Shown here: in pieces, positions 23,170 through 31,574 of the stretch
Layout of the letters: every line of letters starts with the position of its first letter
Position numbering within the stretch: position 1 is the stretch's first letter
Assembly (NCBI GenBank): GCA_045039925.1
Contig: CP108400.1
Coordinates: 5,208,001 to 5,272,000, forward strand
Origin: Yinghuangia sp045039925
GTDB taxonomy: Bacteria > Actinomycetota > Actinomycetes > Streptomycetales > Streptomycetaceae
Length of the DNA: 64,000 nucleotides
Reading direction: 5' to 3'
Notes under the pieces: model-generated
What the model was told of the DNA's origin: nothing
What the model saw: the letters and a program-made list of their open reading frames with translations, nothing else
Databases searched by the model: none
Position numbers and translations under genes: made by a program

Positions 23170-26100
23170 TCAGCCCTGCTGCATGTCGACGAAGCGCGAG
23201 TAGTGGCCCTGGAATGCCACGGTGATCGTCGCGGTGGGACCGTTACGGTGCTTCGCCACGATCAGGTCCGCCTCGCCCGCGCGCGGTGACTCTTTCTCGT
23301 ACGCGTCCTCACGGTGCAAAAGGATCACCATGTCCGCATCCTGCTCGATAGAATTATGGACATTGATCCCGTTTGCCACGAAGTTGTGGCTGCCCAGGAC
23401 CGTCGCATCGAAGACAGGCTCGACGCCCAACGGCTCGATCGCCACGACCTCGTCCCAGAAGGCGTCACTGGTCGCCAGCAGTTCGAGGTCCGCGTCCGCC
23501 AGGATCGCCGCCACTGCCGCGAGCCGCGACCGGCTCGGATTCGGCTTGTAGAACGCGCTGCCGCAGTACTTGGTGCCGACAGCCGATTGCAACGCCCGTG
23601 TCGTCACTCGCTGCTGGGTCATCTGCGCACGGACGCGCTCCCACACCTGCCGGGGCACGGTGTCGAGGTTCGTGTTCGCCTTGACCCCGTCCAGGCGAAC
23701 GGTCGCATCCCCGCAATTCTGGGCGCGAGCGCCGTGTACCCCGACTTCGGCGATGAACCGTCGCTGGTCGTCGGCACCGGAGATGTCCACCGTCCAGCCA
23801 GTGCGTCCGTTTTTGTGCTCAACCGTCCGCAGCCGAGCGCGCAGGTCGACCCGCAACAGCAGCATCTGTACGTCCTCGGCAAGCCGACGGCTGCTTGTCG
23901 CGTAGTAGATGCGGACAGGGCGCGAGCCCGATACGCCGACCGTGACGGATCCGTCGGTGGCCCAAAGGTGCCTGAGGAACAGCCGAACCTGTTCATCGGG
24001 CAGCGAGAAGACCTCGCGCGGCAGGAACTTCTCATGCGACCTCTTGCCGTAGAGGCCGAAGCCGTCGAGCCAGGCGGCAATGGGGTTGCGGCGTCCATGA
24101 GTCAGGCGCTGCGGGGACGGCAGGTAGACGTGCGACCAAGTGTCCTGGGCGACCCGGCGCGGCGTAATTCCGAAGTGCGCCGCGGCGGTCTCGACCGCGA
24201 CCAGGTTCGCTTCGTCCTCGCTCGTGTAGTGGATGGACTGCCTGGGGGCGACGCAGCCGTCACCGATGAGGTGCGCGAGCATCACGATCTCGGGCTCGGG
24301 CATCGATGTGGGACTCAGCGGCGGATCCAGGCGGCGCGGAACCGACAGTCGGTTCCCTACCGCCAGCTCACCGAGTGGCTTCCACCCGTCGTACGTCAGG
24401 AACGGGTGGTTCGCCGTCGCCTTGACCTCCCGCCCCGAGGCGAGCCGCAGCCGGAACACCTGCTTCGTACCGCTCGGGAACACGTGTGTCATCGTGCGCG
24501 GCACCATGCGCAGGTGTTCGTCCATCGACCACACGGGGATGTCCCGCGCTCCTGATTCCAGCAGTTCGCCGAGAGTGACCTCCGCGTTGGTGTCAGCCCG
24601 GAGCACACGCGTGTCGGCAGTCAGGCAGCCGGACTCACGCAGGTCGGACACCATGGGCTTTTTGTCGGTGCGTTGTTCGGGGCCTCGGTTGAGCTGGGAG
24701 AGGGCGATGACCGGGACTTCGAGTTCCTTGGCGAGGAGCTTCAGGTTTCGCGACATCTCGGAGACCTCCTGCTGGCGACTCTCCGCGCGGCGGCTGCCGC
24801 CGCCGGTCATCAGCTGGAGGTAGTCGATGACGACGAGGCGAAGGTCGTTGCGCTGCTTGAGGCGTCGGCACTTCGCGCGGATCTCCATCATGGAGAGGTT
24901 CGGCGAGTCGTCGATGTAGAGCGGGGCCGCGCTCACGTCCGGCATGCGGCGGGCGAGGCGGGTCCAGTCCTCGTCGGTCATGTTGCCCGAGCGCATGTGG
25001 TGCAGCGCGACCCGCGCCTCCGCGGACAACAGGCGCATCGCGATCTCGTTGCGCCCCATTTCGAGCGAGAAGATCACACTGGGCAGGTTGTGACGAATTG
25101 AGCAGGCTCGCGCGAAGTCCAGTGCCAGCGTGGAGTTGTGCGTAGGGATCCAACTCCTGCTCGCGAGGTACATGTGGTCGGTGTTGTCGACCTGGACACA
25201 GCGGACTGGCACGGAGGCGACAGGACGAACGTCGGTGACGTACCTCAACTTTGTTGTGGGGTATTCGCGGGTTGTCTGTCGAACGAGCTTGCGGGACAGG
25301 CGGAATACCGGGTCGCCCGGGGTAAAGGTAATGCGGTAGCACGTCGACGAAGCGGCGCTGCGCCCGCGAACCGGTTTCGTGCGCATAGTCGCCTGGTACC
25401 CCAAGCTGAGCGCAAGTTCGAGTACCGCGTCGGCAAGGCGGCGGTTGGTGACCGCGAACTGAACTGTGCCCGATGGCGATACATAGCCGTCGGTGTCGAG
25501 CAGGCCGGCAAGCAGCGCACGGCGCTGGTTCTCGGAGGCGCGCAGGTACTCGGCGGGGATGTGCTTGTCGCCGAGTACGCCGATCGTCCGCAGGATCGCC
25601 TGGATGCTGCCGTGGTCGCGCCGACATGCGATGCACATAGCCATCCCGGAGGACGGGCGCCGACAATCGGGGCAGCGCGGCGCCGGCACCGGAGCAGAGA
25701 TGAACCGGGCTTTGCCGCCGCAGCTTTGGCCGCAGGTGCGTACCTGCGACGTCTTGGGCCGGAACTCGCTGCCGCAGACAACGCAGGTACGTAGGGGCAA
25801 CGGCTTCCGCTCAGGCAGCCGGAGTGAGTAATTGAGCACCCCGGCACGCTTCTCGACGCGGAGGCCCTCGGCGGTGAGTTCGGCGACGATCTCTTCGTCG
25901 GCTGTGGTGATCCGCGCGCCATCCGAGTTGCCGTCGCCGAGCCAGCACCCCAGGACGTAAGGCGGCAGCGGCAGATCGCGTTCGGGCAACTTGAGCGCCT
26001 GGGCAACACGGACCGCGTGGTTGCGGCGTCGATCGCCGGTTTTGCAGGTCAGCGTCGCGGCAATCTCGCGTGTGGTGGTCACGGTTGCGGCGATCGGCAA

Positions 26101-27048
26101 GTGCTTCGGGCCAACGGAACCCGCGAGGACGGCCTGAGCCGAGCGGCGGGCGGCGCGCGTCTCGGTGAGCCATTGGTGCTCCTCGTCGGCGACGATGACT
26201 GTGCCGTCCGAGAACTCGACCTCGTAGCAGGGGCGGTCGACCATGACCTCCGTGGCTGCGACCACCTTTGTGGCTTGGCCGTCGGCTCCGATGAGGAAGT
26301 CGCCGACGCGTACCTCACCCATCGTCGTCCAGCCGCTCGGCGTGGGCAGCGGAGTGTCCAGGGCCAGGGCCTTGCCCATGGCGGGGCGGGCGGCGATGAC
26401 GATCATTTGGCCGGGGTGCAGGCCGTTGGTGAGGGAGTCGAGGTCGGTGAAGCCGGTGGGGACGCCGGACATCTGGCCGTTGCGGGAGCCGATGGCCTCG
26501 ATCTCGTCGAGGGCGCCTTCCATGATGTCGGCGAGCGGGGCGTAGTCCTCGCTGGTGCGCTGTTCGGTGACGGCGTAGACCTCGGCCTGGGCGCCGTTGA
26601 CGATCTCGTCGACGTCGCCGTCGGCGGCGTAGCCCATCTGGACGATGCGGGTGCCGGCCTCGACGAGGCGGCGCAGGACGGCCTGTTCGCGGACGATGCG
26701 GGCGTAGTACTCGGCGTTGGCGGCGGTGGGGACCGAGGAGATCAGGGTGTGGAGGTACGGGGCGCCGCCGACGCGGCCGATCTCGCCGCGCTTGGTGAGC
26801 TCCGCCGCGACGGTGACGGCGTCGGCCGGCTCGCCGCGGGCGTAGAGGTCGAGGACGGCGTTGTAGACCATCTCGTGCGCCGGGCGGTAGAAGTCGATCG
26901 GCTTGAGGTTCTCGACGACGTCGGCGATCGCGTCCTTCGAGAGCATCATGCCGCCGAGGACGGACTGCTCGGCGGCGATGTCCTGGGGTGGTGTGCGCTC
27001 GAAGCCCTCGCGGGAGGGGGGAGCGTCCTCGTACTCCGAGACACTCAT
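23170..27048 (-). CDS. dnaB: Replicative DNA helicase DnaB with two inteins
   Basis: 1292 residues; ATG 27048 with AGGAAG upstream. The exteins (residues 1-226, 639-807, 1233-1292) join to a normal 455-residue DnaB: N-terminal primase-binding domain, then the RecA-like ATPase with 'RPAMGK/STLALDF' (Walker A), 'LRLVVIDYLQLMTGGG' (Walker B), 'ALSQLNRGPEQR' and the final 'IVAKHRNGPTATI'. Intein 1 splits Walker A after GK; intein 2 follows 'SDLRESG'. Active helicase therefore requires two splicing events. The Tn7-like right end begins 9 bp after its stop codon, and a DnaA-box cluster lies upstream. Confidence 0.97.
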   Translation of the reverse strand: MSVSEYEDAPPSREGFERTPPQDIAAEQSVLGGMMLSKDAIADVVENLKPIDFYRPAHEMVYNAVLDLYARGEPADAVTVAAELTKRGEIGRVGGAPYLHTLISSVPTAANAEYYARIVREQAVLRRLVEAGTRIVQMGYAADGDVDEIVNGAQAEVYAVTEQRTSEDYAPLADIMEGALDEIEAIGSRNGQMSGVPTGFTDLDSLTNGLHPGQMIVIAARPAMGKALALDTPLPTPSGWTTMGEVRVGDFLIGADGQATKVVAATEVMVDRPCYEVEFSDGTVIVADEEHQWLTETRAARRSAQAVLAGSVGPKHLPIAATVTTTREIAATLTCKTGDRRRNHAVRVAQALKLPERDLPLPPYVLGCWLGDGNSDGARITTADEEIVAELTAEGLRVEKRAGVLNYSLRLPERKPLPLRTCVVCGSEFRPKTSQVRTCGQSCGGKARFISAPVPAPRCPDCRRPSSGMAMCIACRRDHGSIQAILRTIGVLGDKHIPAEYLRASENQRRALLAGLLDTDGYVSPSGTVQFAVTNRRLADAVLELALSLGYQATMRTKPVRGRSAASSTCYRITFTPGDPVFRLSRKLVRQTTREYPTTKLRYVTDVRPVASVPVRCVQVDNTDHMYLASRSWIPTHNSTLALDFARACSIRHNLPSVIFSLEMGRNEIAMRLLSAEARVALHHMRSGNMTDEDWTRLARRMPDVSAAPLYIDDSPNLSMMEIRAKCRRLKQRNDLRLVVIDYLQLMTGGGSRRAESRQQEVSEMSRNLKLLAKELEVPVIALSQLNRGPEQRTDKKPMVSDLRESGCLTADTRVLRADTNAEVTLGELLESGARDIPVWSMDEHLRMVPRTMTHVFPSGTKQVFRLRLASGREVKATANHPFLTYDGWKPLGELAVGNRLSVPRRLDPPLSPTSMPEPEIVMLAHLIGDGCVAPRQSIHYTSEDEANLVAVETAAAHFGITPRRVAQDTWSHVYLPSPQRLTHGRRNPIAAWLDGFGLYGKRSHEKFLPREVFSLPDEQVRLFLRHLWATDGSVTVGVSGSRPVRIYYATSSRRLAEDVQMLLLRVDLRARLRTVEHKNGRTGWTVDISGADDQRRFIAEVGVHGARAQNCGDATVRLDGVKANTNLDTVPRQVWERVRAQMTQQRVTTRALQSAVGTKYCGSAFYKPNPSRSRLAAVAAILADADLELLATSDAFWDEVVAIEPLGVEPVFDATVLGSHNFVANGINVHNSIEQDADMVILLHREDAYEKESPRAGEADLIVAKHRNGPTATITVAFQGHYSRFVDMQQG
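23353..24627 (-). other. DnaB intein 2 (class 1, LAGLIDADG)
   Basis: Residues 808-1232 of the precursor (425 aa). It begins Cys1 'CLTADTRVLRADT', has block B 'VKATANHPFLTYDGW' and ends 'GINVHN' before Ser+1 ('SIEQDAD'), so it has standard class 1 chemistry. Two LAGLIDADG-type motifs, 'MLAHLIGDGCV' and 'FLRHLWATDGSV', show a homing endonuclease. The insertion site SDLRESG/SIEQDAD is a well-known DnaB intein site shared with cyanobacterial and other DnaB inteins. Confidence 0.93.
25135..26370 (-). other. DnaB intein 1 (class 3, LAGLIDADG, zinc-finger insert)
   Basis: Residues 227-638 of the precursor (412 aa), inserted between Lys and Ser of Walker A. The first residue is Ala, not Cys or Ser ('ALALDTPLPTPSGWTTMG'). 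The class 3 WCT triplet is present: Trp in block B ('EEHQWLTE', residue 293), Cys in block F ('VRCVQVDN', residue 617) and Thr before the terminal His-Asn ('PTHN', residue 636). LAGLIDADG motifs are 'VLGCWLGDGNSDG' and 'LLAGLLDTDGYVS'. Between them lie several CxxC pairs ('CVVCG', 'CGQSCGG', 'CPDC', 'CIAC') that look like zinc fingers. Confidence 0.92.
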
Positions 27049-27466
27049 GCCGTGCTTCCTTCCTCGGTGTCGGGACACGGCGTGCGCCCGGCCCCTCCGG
27101 GGGCGCCTGGTGGTCCTGCTCCTTCATACGGCAAGGGGCCGACAAAACAGCCGCACCACGCGTTGTGCAGTCCCTCACCGTAAGGGTGGTCCGGGCCTCG
27201 ACCAACGCCGTCATCCACAGGGGGTGTGGATAACTGTGGAAACTCTGTGGACTGATACCGCCGCGGCTGTGCACAACCTGTGCGCAGAGAGCCGGGCAAC
27301 CGTTGTCCACAGGTGTGGAAACCGTTGCTGACCTGCGGGTTCTCTATCCACCGCCTGTGCATGTGAAAAACTTCCGGTCCGATGGACCGGCAATCGCCCC
27401 ACGTATGTGGACAACCACCGCCCGCATCCGTAAGTAATGACCAAAGATGGATTGTGATCATTACCT
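27049..27466. promoter_or_regulatory. dnaB upstream region with DnaA-box cluster
   Basis: 418 bp without genes. Exact or near DnaA boxes (actinobacterial consensus YYGTCCACA and relatives): TCATCCACA 27211-27219; TTATCCACA (minus) 27225-27233; TTGTCCACA 27303-27311; TTGTCCACA (minus) 27406-27414; TCATCCACA (minus) 27466-27474. Weaker ones are at 27235-27243, 27246-27254, 27268-27276 and 27314-27322. Also present are a perfect 7-bp hairpin (CCGGTCC-gat-GGACCGG, 27374-27390) and an inverted repeat GTAATGA...TCATTAC (27434-27464). DnaA probably binds here, regulating dnaB or MATE transcription or titrating DnaA. The true oriC in this group lies beside dnaA, not seen here. Confidence 0.75.
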
Positions 27467-28864
27467 GTGGATGACTACCGTGGACCGGTGCGCACCCCTC
27501 TCGAAAGCGACCCGCGACCCGGCCCCGACCTGCGGCGCCGTGCCAACCGCGCGCAGGACCGCGAGATCCTGCGGCTGGCCGTGCCGGCGTTCTTCGCGCT
27601 GGTCGCGGAGCCGCTGTTCATCCTCGCGGACGCCGCGATCGTCGGGCACCTTGGCACCCCCGAACTGGCCGGCCTCGGCATCGCGGGCGCGGTGCTCACC
27701 ACGCTGGTGAACCTGTGCGTGTTCCTGGCGTACGCGACGACCGCGAGCGTCGCGCGCCTCGTCGGGGCCGGCGACCGGCGCGGCGCGATCCGCCAGGGTG
27801 TGGACGGCGTGTGGCTGGCGGCCCTCGTCGGCGCCGGGCTGCTGGTGGTGGGGGCGGTGACCGCGCCGTGGGTCGTGGACGCCTTCGACGCGTCCGCGAC
27901 CGCCGCCCCGCACGCGACGACCTACCTGCGCATCAGCAGCCTCGGCATCCCGGCGATGCTGATCGTGCTCGCCGCCACCGGCGTGCTGCGCGGGCTCCAG
28001 GACACCCGGACGCCGCTCGTCGTCGCGGTGGCCGGCTTCGGCGCGAACCTCGTCCTCAACCTCGCCCTCGTCTACGGCGCCGACCTCGGCATCGCCGGGT
28101 CCGCGTGGGGCACGGTGATCGCGCAGTGGGCGATGGCCGCGGCGTACCTCGTGGTCGTCGTACGCGGCGCGCGGCGGCACGATGCCCCGCTCGTCCCGGA
28201 CTTCCCGGGCATAAAGGCCTCCGCCGCCGCGGGCGCCCCGCTGTTCGTACGCACCGTCAGCCTGCGCGCGATCCTGCTCATCGGGGCCGTCGCGGCGACC
28301 CGCATCGGCGACACCGAGATCGCGTCGCACCAGGTCGCCTGGCAGATCTGGACGTTCCTCGCCTTCGCCCTCGACGCGCTGGCCATCGCGGCCCAGGCCA
28401 TCGTGGGGCGCGCACTGGGCGCGGGCGACGTCGCGGGCGCGCGCTCCGCGACCCGGCGCATGCTCGCGTGGAGCGTGTGGACGGGTGCGGCGTTCGCCGT
28501 CGTGATCGTGGCCGCACGGCCGCTCTACATCCCGCTGTTCACCGGCGACCCCGCGGTACGCGACCTGCTCGGCCTGGTCCTGATCGCCGCCGCCGCGCTC
28601 CAGCCGCTCGCCGGACCGGTGTTCGTCCTCGACGGCGTGCTCATCGGGGCGGGCGACGGACGGTTCCTGGCCCTGATGATGCCCGCCGTGCTCGTCGTCT
28701 TCGTCGCCACGGTCGCGGTGGTCCTCAGCCTGGGCGGCGGTCTCGTCGCGCTGTGGTGGTGGGGCATCGGGGCGTTCATGGTGGCGCGCCTGGTGCTGCT
28801 CGGCTGGCGGGCGCGCGGCGACGCGTGGCTCGTCACGGGGGCGAGCGTCCGCAAGCCCGACTGA
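27467..28864 (+). CDS. MATE-family efflux transporter (DinF-like)
   Basis: 465 residues from the GTG at 27467; a second GTG at 27488 is equally possible and neither has a clear ribosome site. About twelve membrane helices run through the protein. The first block, 'REILRLAVPAFFALVAEPLF' followed by 'ILADAAIVGHLGTPELAGLG', is the diagnostic MATE/DinF motif. The matching start of the second half is 'LRAILLIGAVAATRIGDTEI', then 'ASHQVAWQIW'. It is a cation/drug antiporter. Its place between dnaB and rplI is conserved in Streptomyces. A DnaA box overlaps the start. Confidence 0.92.
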   Translation: MDDYRGPVRTPLESDPRPGPDLRRRANRAQDREILRLAVPAFFALVAEPLFILADAAIVGHLGTPELAGLGIAGAVLTTLVNLCVFLAYATTASVARLVGAGDRRGAIRQGVDGVWLAALVGAGLLVVGAVTAPWVVDAFDASATAAPHATTYLRISSLGIPAMLIVLAATGVLRGLQDTRTPLVVAVAGFGANLVLNLALVYGADLGIAGSAWGTVIAQWAMAAAYLVVVVRGARRHDAPLVPDFPGIKASAAAGAPLFVRTVSLRAILLIGAVAATRIGDTEIASHQVAWQIWTFLAFALDALAIAAQAIVGRALGAGDVAGARSATRRMLAWSVWTGAAFAVVIVAARPLYIPLFTGDPAVRDLLGLVLIAAAALQPLAGPVFVLDGVLIGAGDGRFLALMMPAVLVVFVATVAVVLSLGGGLVALWWWGIGAFMVARLVLLGWRARGDAWLVTGASVRKPD

Positions 28865-28897
28865 AAAGCCAGGCCGCACAGCCGCACACACACCACG

Positions 28898-28947
28898 AAG
28901 CCCGGCCGCCGGGACCGTCGGTGAAGACGGTCCCGGCGACCGGGCTT
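28898..28947. terminator. Terminator after the MATE gene
   Basis: Long GC-rich stem: AAGCCCGGcCGCCGGGACCGTC pairs with GACGGTCCCGGCGACCGGGCTT around a short GGTGAA loop, 34 bp past the stop. Confidence 0.85.
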
Positions 28948-28979
28948 GTCCGAGTCGGCGACGTCGGCGAGGCCCACGA

Positions 28980-29078
28980 CGCCCGCAAGACCCGCAAGAC
29001 CCGCAAGGCCCGCAAGACCCGCGAGACCCGCAAGACCCGCAAGACCCGCAAGACCCGCAAGACCCGCAAGACCCGCAA
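28980..29078. repeat. 9-bp tandem repeat array
   Basis: Eleven near-perfect copies of GACCCGCAA (first copy CGCCCGCAA, one GGCCCGCAA, one GACCCGCGA), followed by degenerate units to 29096. It lies between the MATE terminator and the convergent copA gene end. Being a multiple of three it leaves open frames (Arg-Lys-Thr on one strand, Leu-Arg-Val on the other), but no start or ribosome site supports translation. Confidence 0.9.
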
Positions 29079-29099
29079 GTCCCACGACGCCCGCGACGC

Positions 29100-31439
29100 T
29101 CAGCCCGCCGCCGGCACCGGCTCGCGGTGCTCCGCCGCGGCCACGTCCCGTACGCCCGCCACCGGCGCCGTCGACTTGAACCCCCGCAGCCGCAGCGAGT
29201 TGCCGACCACGAAGACCGACGAGAAGGCCATCGCGGCCCCCGCGATCATCGGGTTGAGCAGCCCCGCCACCGCCAGCGGGATCGCGGCGACGTTGTACGC
29301 GAACGCCCAGAACAGGTTCGTCTTGATCGTCCGCAGCGTCGACCGCGACAGCCGGATCGCGTCGACCGCGGCCCCCAGGTCGCCGCGCACCAGCGTCAGA
29401 TCGGCCGCCTCGATGGCCGCGTCGGTCCCCGTGCCCATGGCGAGCCCGAGGTCCGCGGTGGCCAGCGCCGCGGCGTCGTTGACACCGTCGCCGACCATCG
29501 CGACGACGCGTCCCTCGGCCTGGAGCGCCTTGACCGCGTCGACCTTGCCGGCCGGAAGCACCCCGGCGATGACCTCGTCGATGCCGACCTGCGCCGCCAC
29601 GGACCGCGCGGCCCGCTCGTTGTCGCCGGTCAACAGCACCGGGGTCAGCCCCAGTTCGCGCAGCCCGGCGACCGCCGCCGCCGAGGTGGGCTTGACGGTG
29701 TCCGACGTGACCAGCACGCCGCGCACCGCGCCGTCCCAGGCCACCGCGATCGCGGTACGCCCCGCGCCCTCGGCCTCGTCCATCGCCGCCACCAGTTCCT
29801 CCGGCAGCGCCAGCCCCCAGTCCGCGAGCAGCGCCGGGCGTCCCGCGACGATCGCGTGCCCTTCGACGACACCCTCGACACCCAGGCCTTCGCGGTTCGT
29901 GAAGCCCTCGACCGGCGGCAGCGTCCCGTGGCGCTCGGCCGCCGCGGAGGCGATGGCCTTGGCGATCGGGTGCTCGCTGGCGTGCTCCACCGCACCGGCC
30001 AGGCGCAGCAGTTCGTCGGTGTCGCCGCCGTTGACGGGAACCGTGGCGACCAGCGCCATGCGGCCGGTGGTGACGGTGCCGGTCTTGTCGAGCAGGACGG
30101 TGTCGACGCGACGGGTGTTCTCCAGGACCTCGGGTCCCTTGATCAGGACGCCGAGCTGCGCGCCGCGGCCGGTGCCGACGAGCAGGGCGACCGGGGTCGC
30201 CAGGCCCAGGGCGCACGGGCAGGCGATGACGAGCACGGCGACCGCCGCGGTGAAGGCCGCGGTGGCGCCCTCGCCGCTGCCCAGCCAGAAGCCGAGGGTG
30301 GCGACGGCGAGTGCGATCACGATCGGCACGAAGACGCCGGAGATGCGGTCGGCCAGCCGCTGGACCGCGGCCTTGCCGGTCTGCGCGTCGGTGATCAGGC
30401 GGGCCATCTGCGCGAGTTGCGTGTCGGCGCCGACCTTGGTGGCGCGGACGACGAGGCGTCCGCCCGCGTTGATGGTGGCACCCGTGACGCCGTCGCCCGG
30501 ACGCACCTCGACCGGCACCGATTCACCGGTCAGCATGGACGCGTCGACCGCCGACGAACCCTCGTCCACCACACCGTCGGTGGCGATCTTCTCGCCGGGG
30601 CGCACCACGAACCGGTCGCCGACCGCGAGGCGGTCGACCGGGATGCGCTCCTCGCGGCCGTCCGCTCGCAGCACGGACACCTCGCGGGCGCCGAGTTCGA
30701 GCAGCGCCTTGAGTGCGGCGCCGGCCTTGCGCTTGGAGCGGGCCTCGAAGTAGCGGCCGGCGAGGATGAAGGCGATGACGCCGGATGCCGCTTCCAGGTA
30801 GATCTCGGCGTGGCCGCCGGACGCCGTGAAGCTGAACGCCATGGTCATGCCGGGTTCGCCCATGCCGCCGATGAACAGCGCGTACAGCGACCAGAAGAAG
30901 GCCGCGAGCGTGCCCAGCGAGACCAGGGTGTCCATCGTCGCGGTGCCGTGCCGCAGGTTCTTCGCGGCGGCCTTGTGGAACGGGAAGCCGCCCCACACCA
31001 CCACCGGTGCCGCGAGCGCGAGCACCAGCCACTGCCAGAACCGGAACTGCAGCGGCGGGATCATCGAGAGGGCGATGACCGGGACGGTGAGGAGCGCGCT
31101 GTACACCAGGCGCTCGCGCAGCGACCGGAGCTCGGCGTCCTTGCCGTCGTCGGCCCCGCCGCCGTCCTCGCCCGCGCCGCCGGTCGGCTCGGGCTCGTCG
31201 CGTACGGGGGTCGCGGAGTAGCCGGCCGCCTCGACCGCCTTGACCAGGTCGGCCGGGTCGAGGGCGGCGGGGTAGGTGACGGTGGCCTTCTCCAGCGCGA
31301 AGTTGACGGTGGCCTCGACCCCGTCCAGCTTGTTGAGCTTGCGCTCGATGCGGTTCGCGCACGAGGAGCAGGTCATCCCGCCGAGAGCGAGGTCGATGCG
31401 CGCGGCGTTTGCGGAGTCTGCCTGCGGCGGGGTGGTCAC
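29100..31439 (-). CDS. copA: Copper-translocating P-type ATPase
   Basis: 779 residues from a GTG at 31439 (GAGGAGGAAC upstream). A single N-terminal HMA domain carries the metal-binding 'GMTCSSC' (C24, C27). The P1B-ATPase core has the membrane 'ACPCALG' (C407, C409), phosphorylation site 'DKTGT' (D451), 'SEHPIAKA' (H490), 'LLTGDNERAA' and 'MVGDGVNDAAAL'. CPC plus the HMA GMTCxxC indicate Cu(I) export from the cytosol. It follows a copZ chaperone gene on the same strand, and each gene has its own CsoR-like site. Confidence 0.95.
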   Translation of the reverse strand: MTTPPQADSANAARIDLALGGMTCSSCANRIERKLNKLDGVEATVNFALEKATVTYPAALDPADLVKAVEAAGYSATPVRDEPEPTGGAGEDGGGADDGKDAELRSLRERLVYSALLTVPVIALSMIPPLQFRFWQWLVLALAAPVVVWGGFPFHKAAAKNLRHGTATMDTLVSLGTLAAFFWSLYALFIGGMGEPGMTMAFSFTASGGHAEIYLEAASGVIAFILAGRYFEARSKRKAGAALKALLELGAREVSVLRADGREERIPVDRLAVGDRFVVRPGEKIATDGVVDEGSSAVDASMLTGESVPVEVRPGDGVTGATINAGGRLVVRATKVGADTQLAQMARLITDAQTGKAAVQRLADRISGVFVPIVIALAVATLGFWLGSGEGATAAFTAAVAVLVIACPCALGLATPVALLVGTGRGAQLGVLIKGPEVLENTRRVDTVLLDKTGTVTTGRMALVATVPVNGGDTDELLRLAGAVEHASEHPIAKAIASAAAERHGTLPPVEGFTNREGLGVEGVVEGHAIVAGRPALLADWGLALPEELVAAMDEAEGAGRTAIAVAWDGAVRGVLVTSDTVKPTSAAAVAGLRELGLTPVLLTGDNERAARSVAAQVGIDEVIAGVLPAGKVDAVKALQAEGRVVAMVGDGVNDAAALATADLGLAMGTGTDAAIEAADLTLVRGDLGAAVDAIRLSRSTLRTIKTNLFWAFAYNVAAIPLAVAGLLNPMIAGAAMAFSSVFVVGNSLRLRGFKSTAPVAGVRDVAAAEHREPVPAAG

Positions 31440-31503
31440 TGTTCCTCCTCGATGGCACTGGTGACACTGGTGACACCCGAAACTGTCATGCTGCGCTCTG
31501 CCA

Positions 31504-31526
31504 TATCCCTACGGGGTAGGGGTACC
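31504..31526. promoter_or_regulatory. CsoR-type operator upstream of copA
   Basis: TATCCCTAcggGGTAGGGGTA contains the imperfect TACCCC...GGGGTA dyad typical of the copper-responsive repressor CsoR, 65-90 bp upstream of the copA start. It overlaps the left part of the stem-loop at 31519-31551. Confidence 0.55.
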
Positions 31527-31551
31527 CGGGGGGCAGAGTCCCGGGTACCCC
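31519..31551. terminator. Stem-loop between copZ and copA
   Basis: Perfect 12-bp stem GGGGTACCCGGG / CCCGGGTACCCC with a 9-base loop, 23 bp past the copZ stop. It probably lowers read-through from copZ into copA, giving more chaperone than pump. Confidence 0.7.
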
Positions 31552-31574
31552 GCGGGGGCCTGGCGGCCCCGGGG

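Noticed and set aside
27211..27474. Chromosomal oriC
   Set aside because: No dnaA or dnaN beside it and fewer boxes than the known Streptomyces origin; kept only as a DnaA-box cluster.
28833..29078. Leu-Arg-Val repeat peptide ORF
   Set aside because: Translation of the 9-bp repeat; no ribosome site and would run through the MATE terminator.
28980..29096. CRISPR-like array
   Set aside because: Units are 9 bp with no spacers; a plain minisatellite. No cas genes anywhere in the window.
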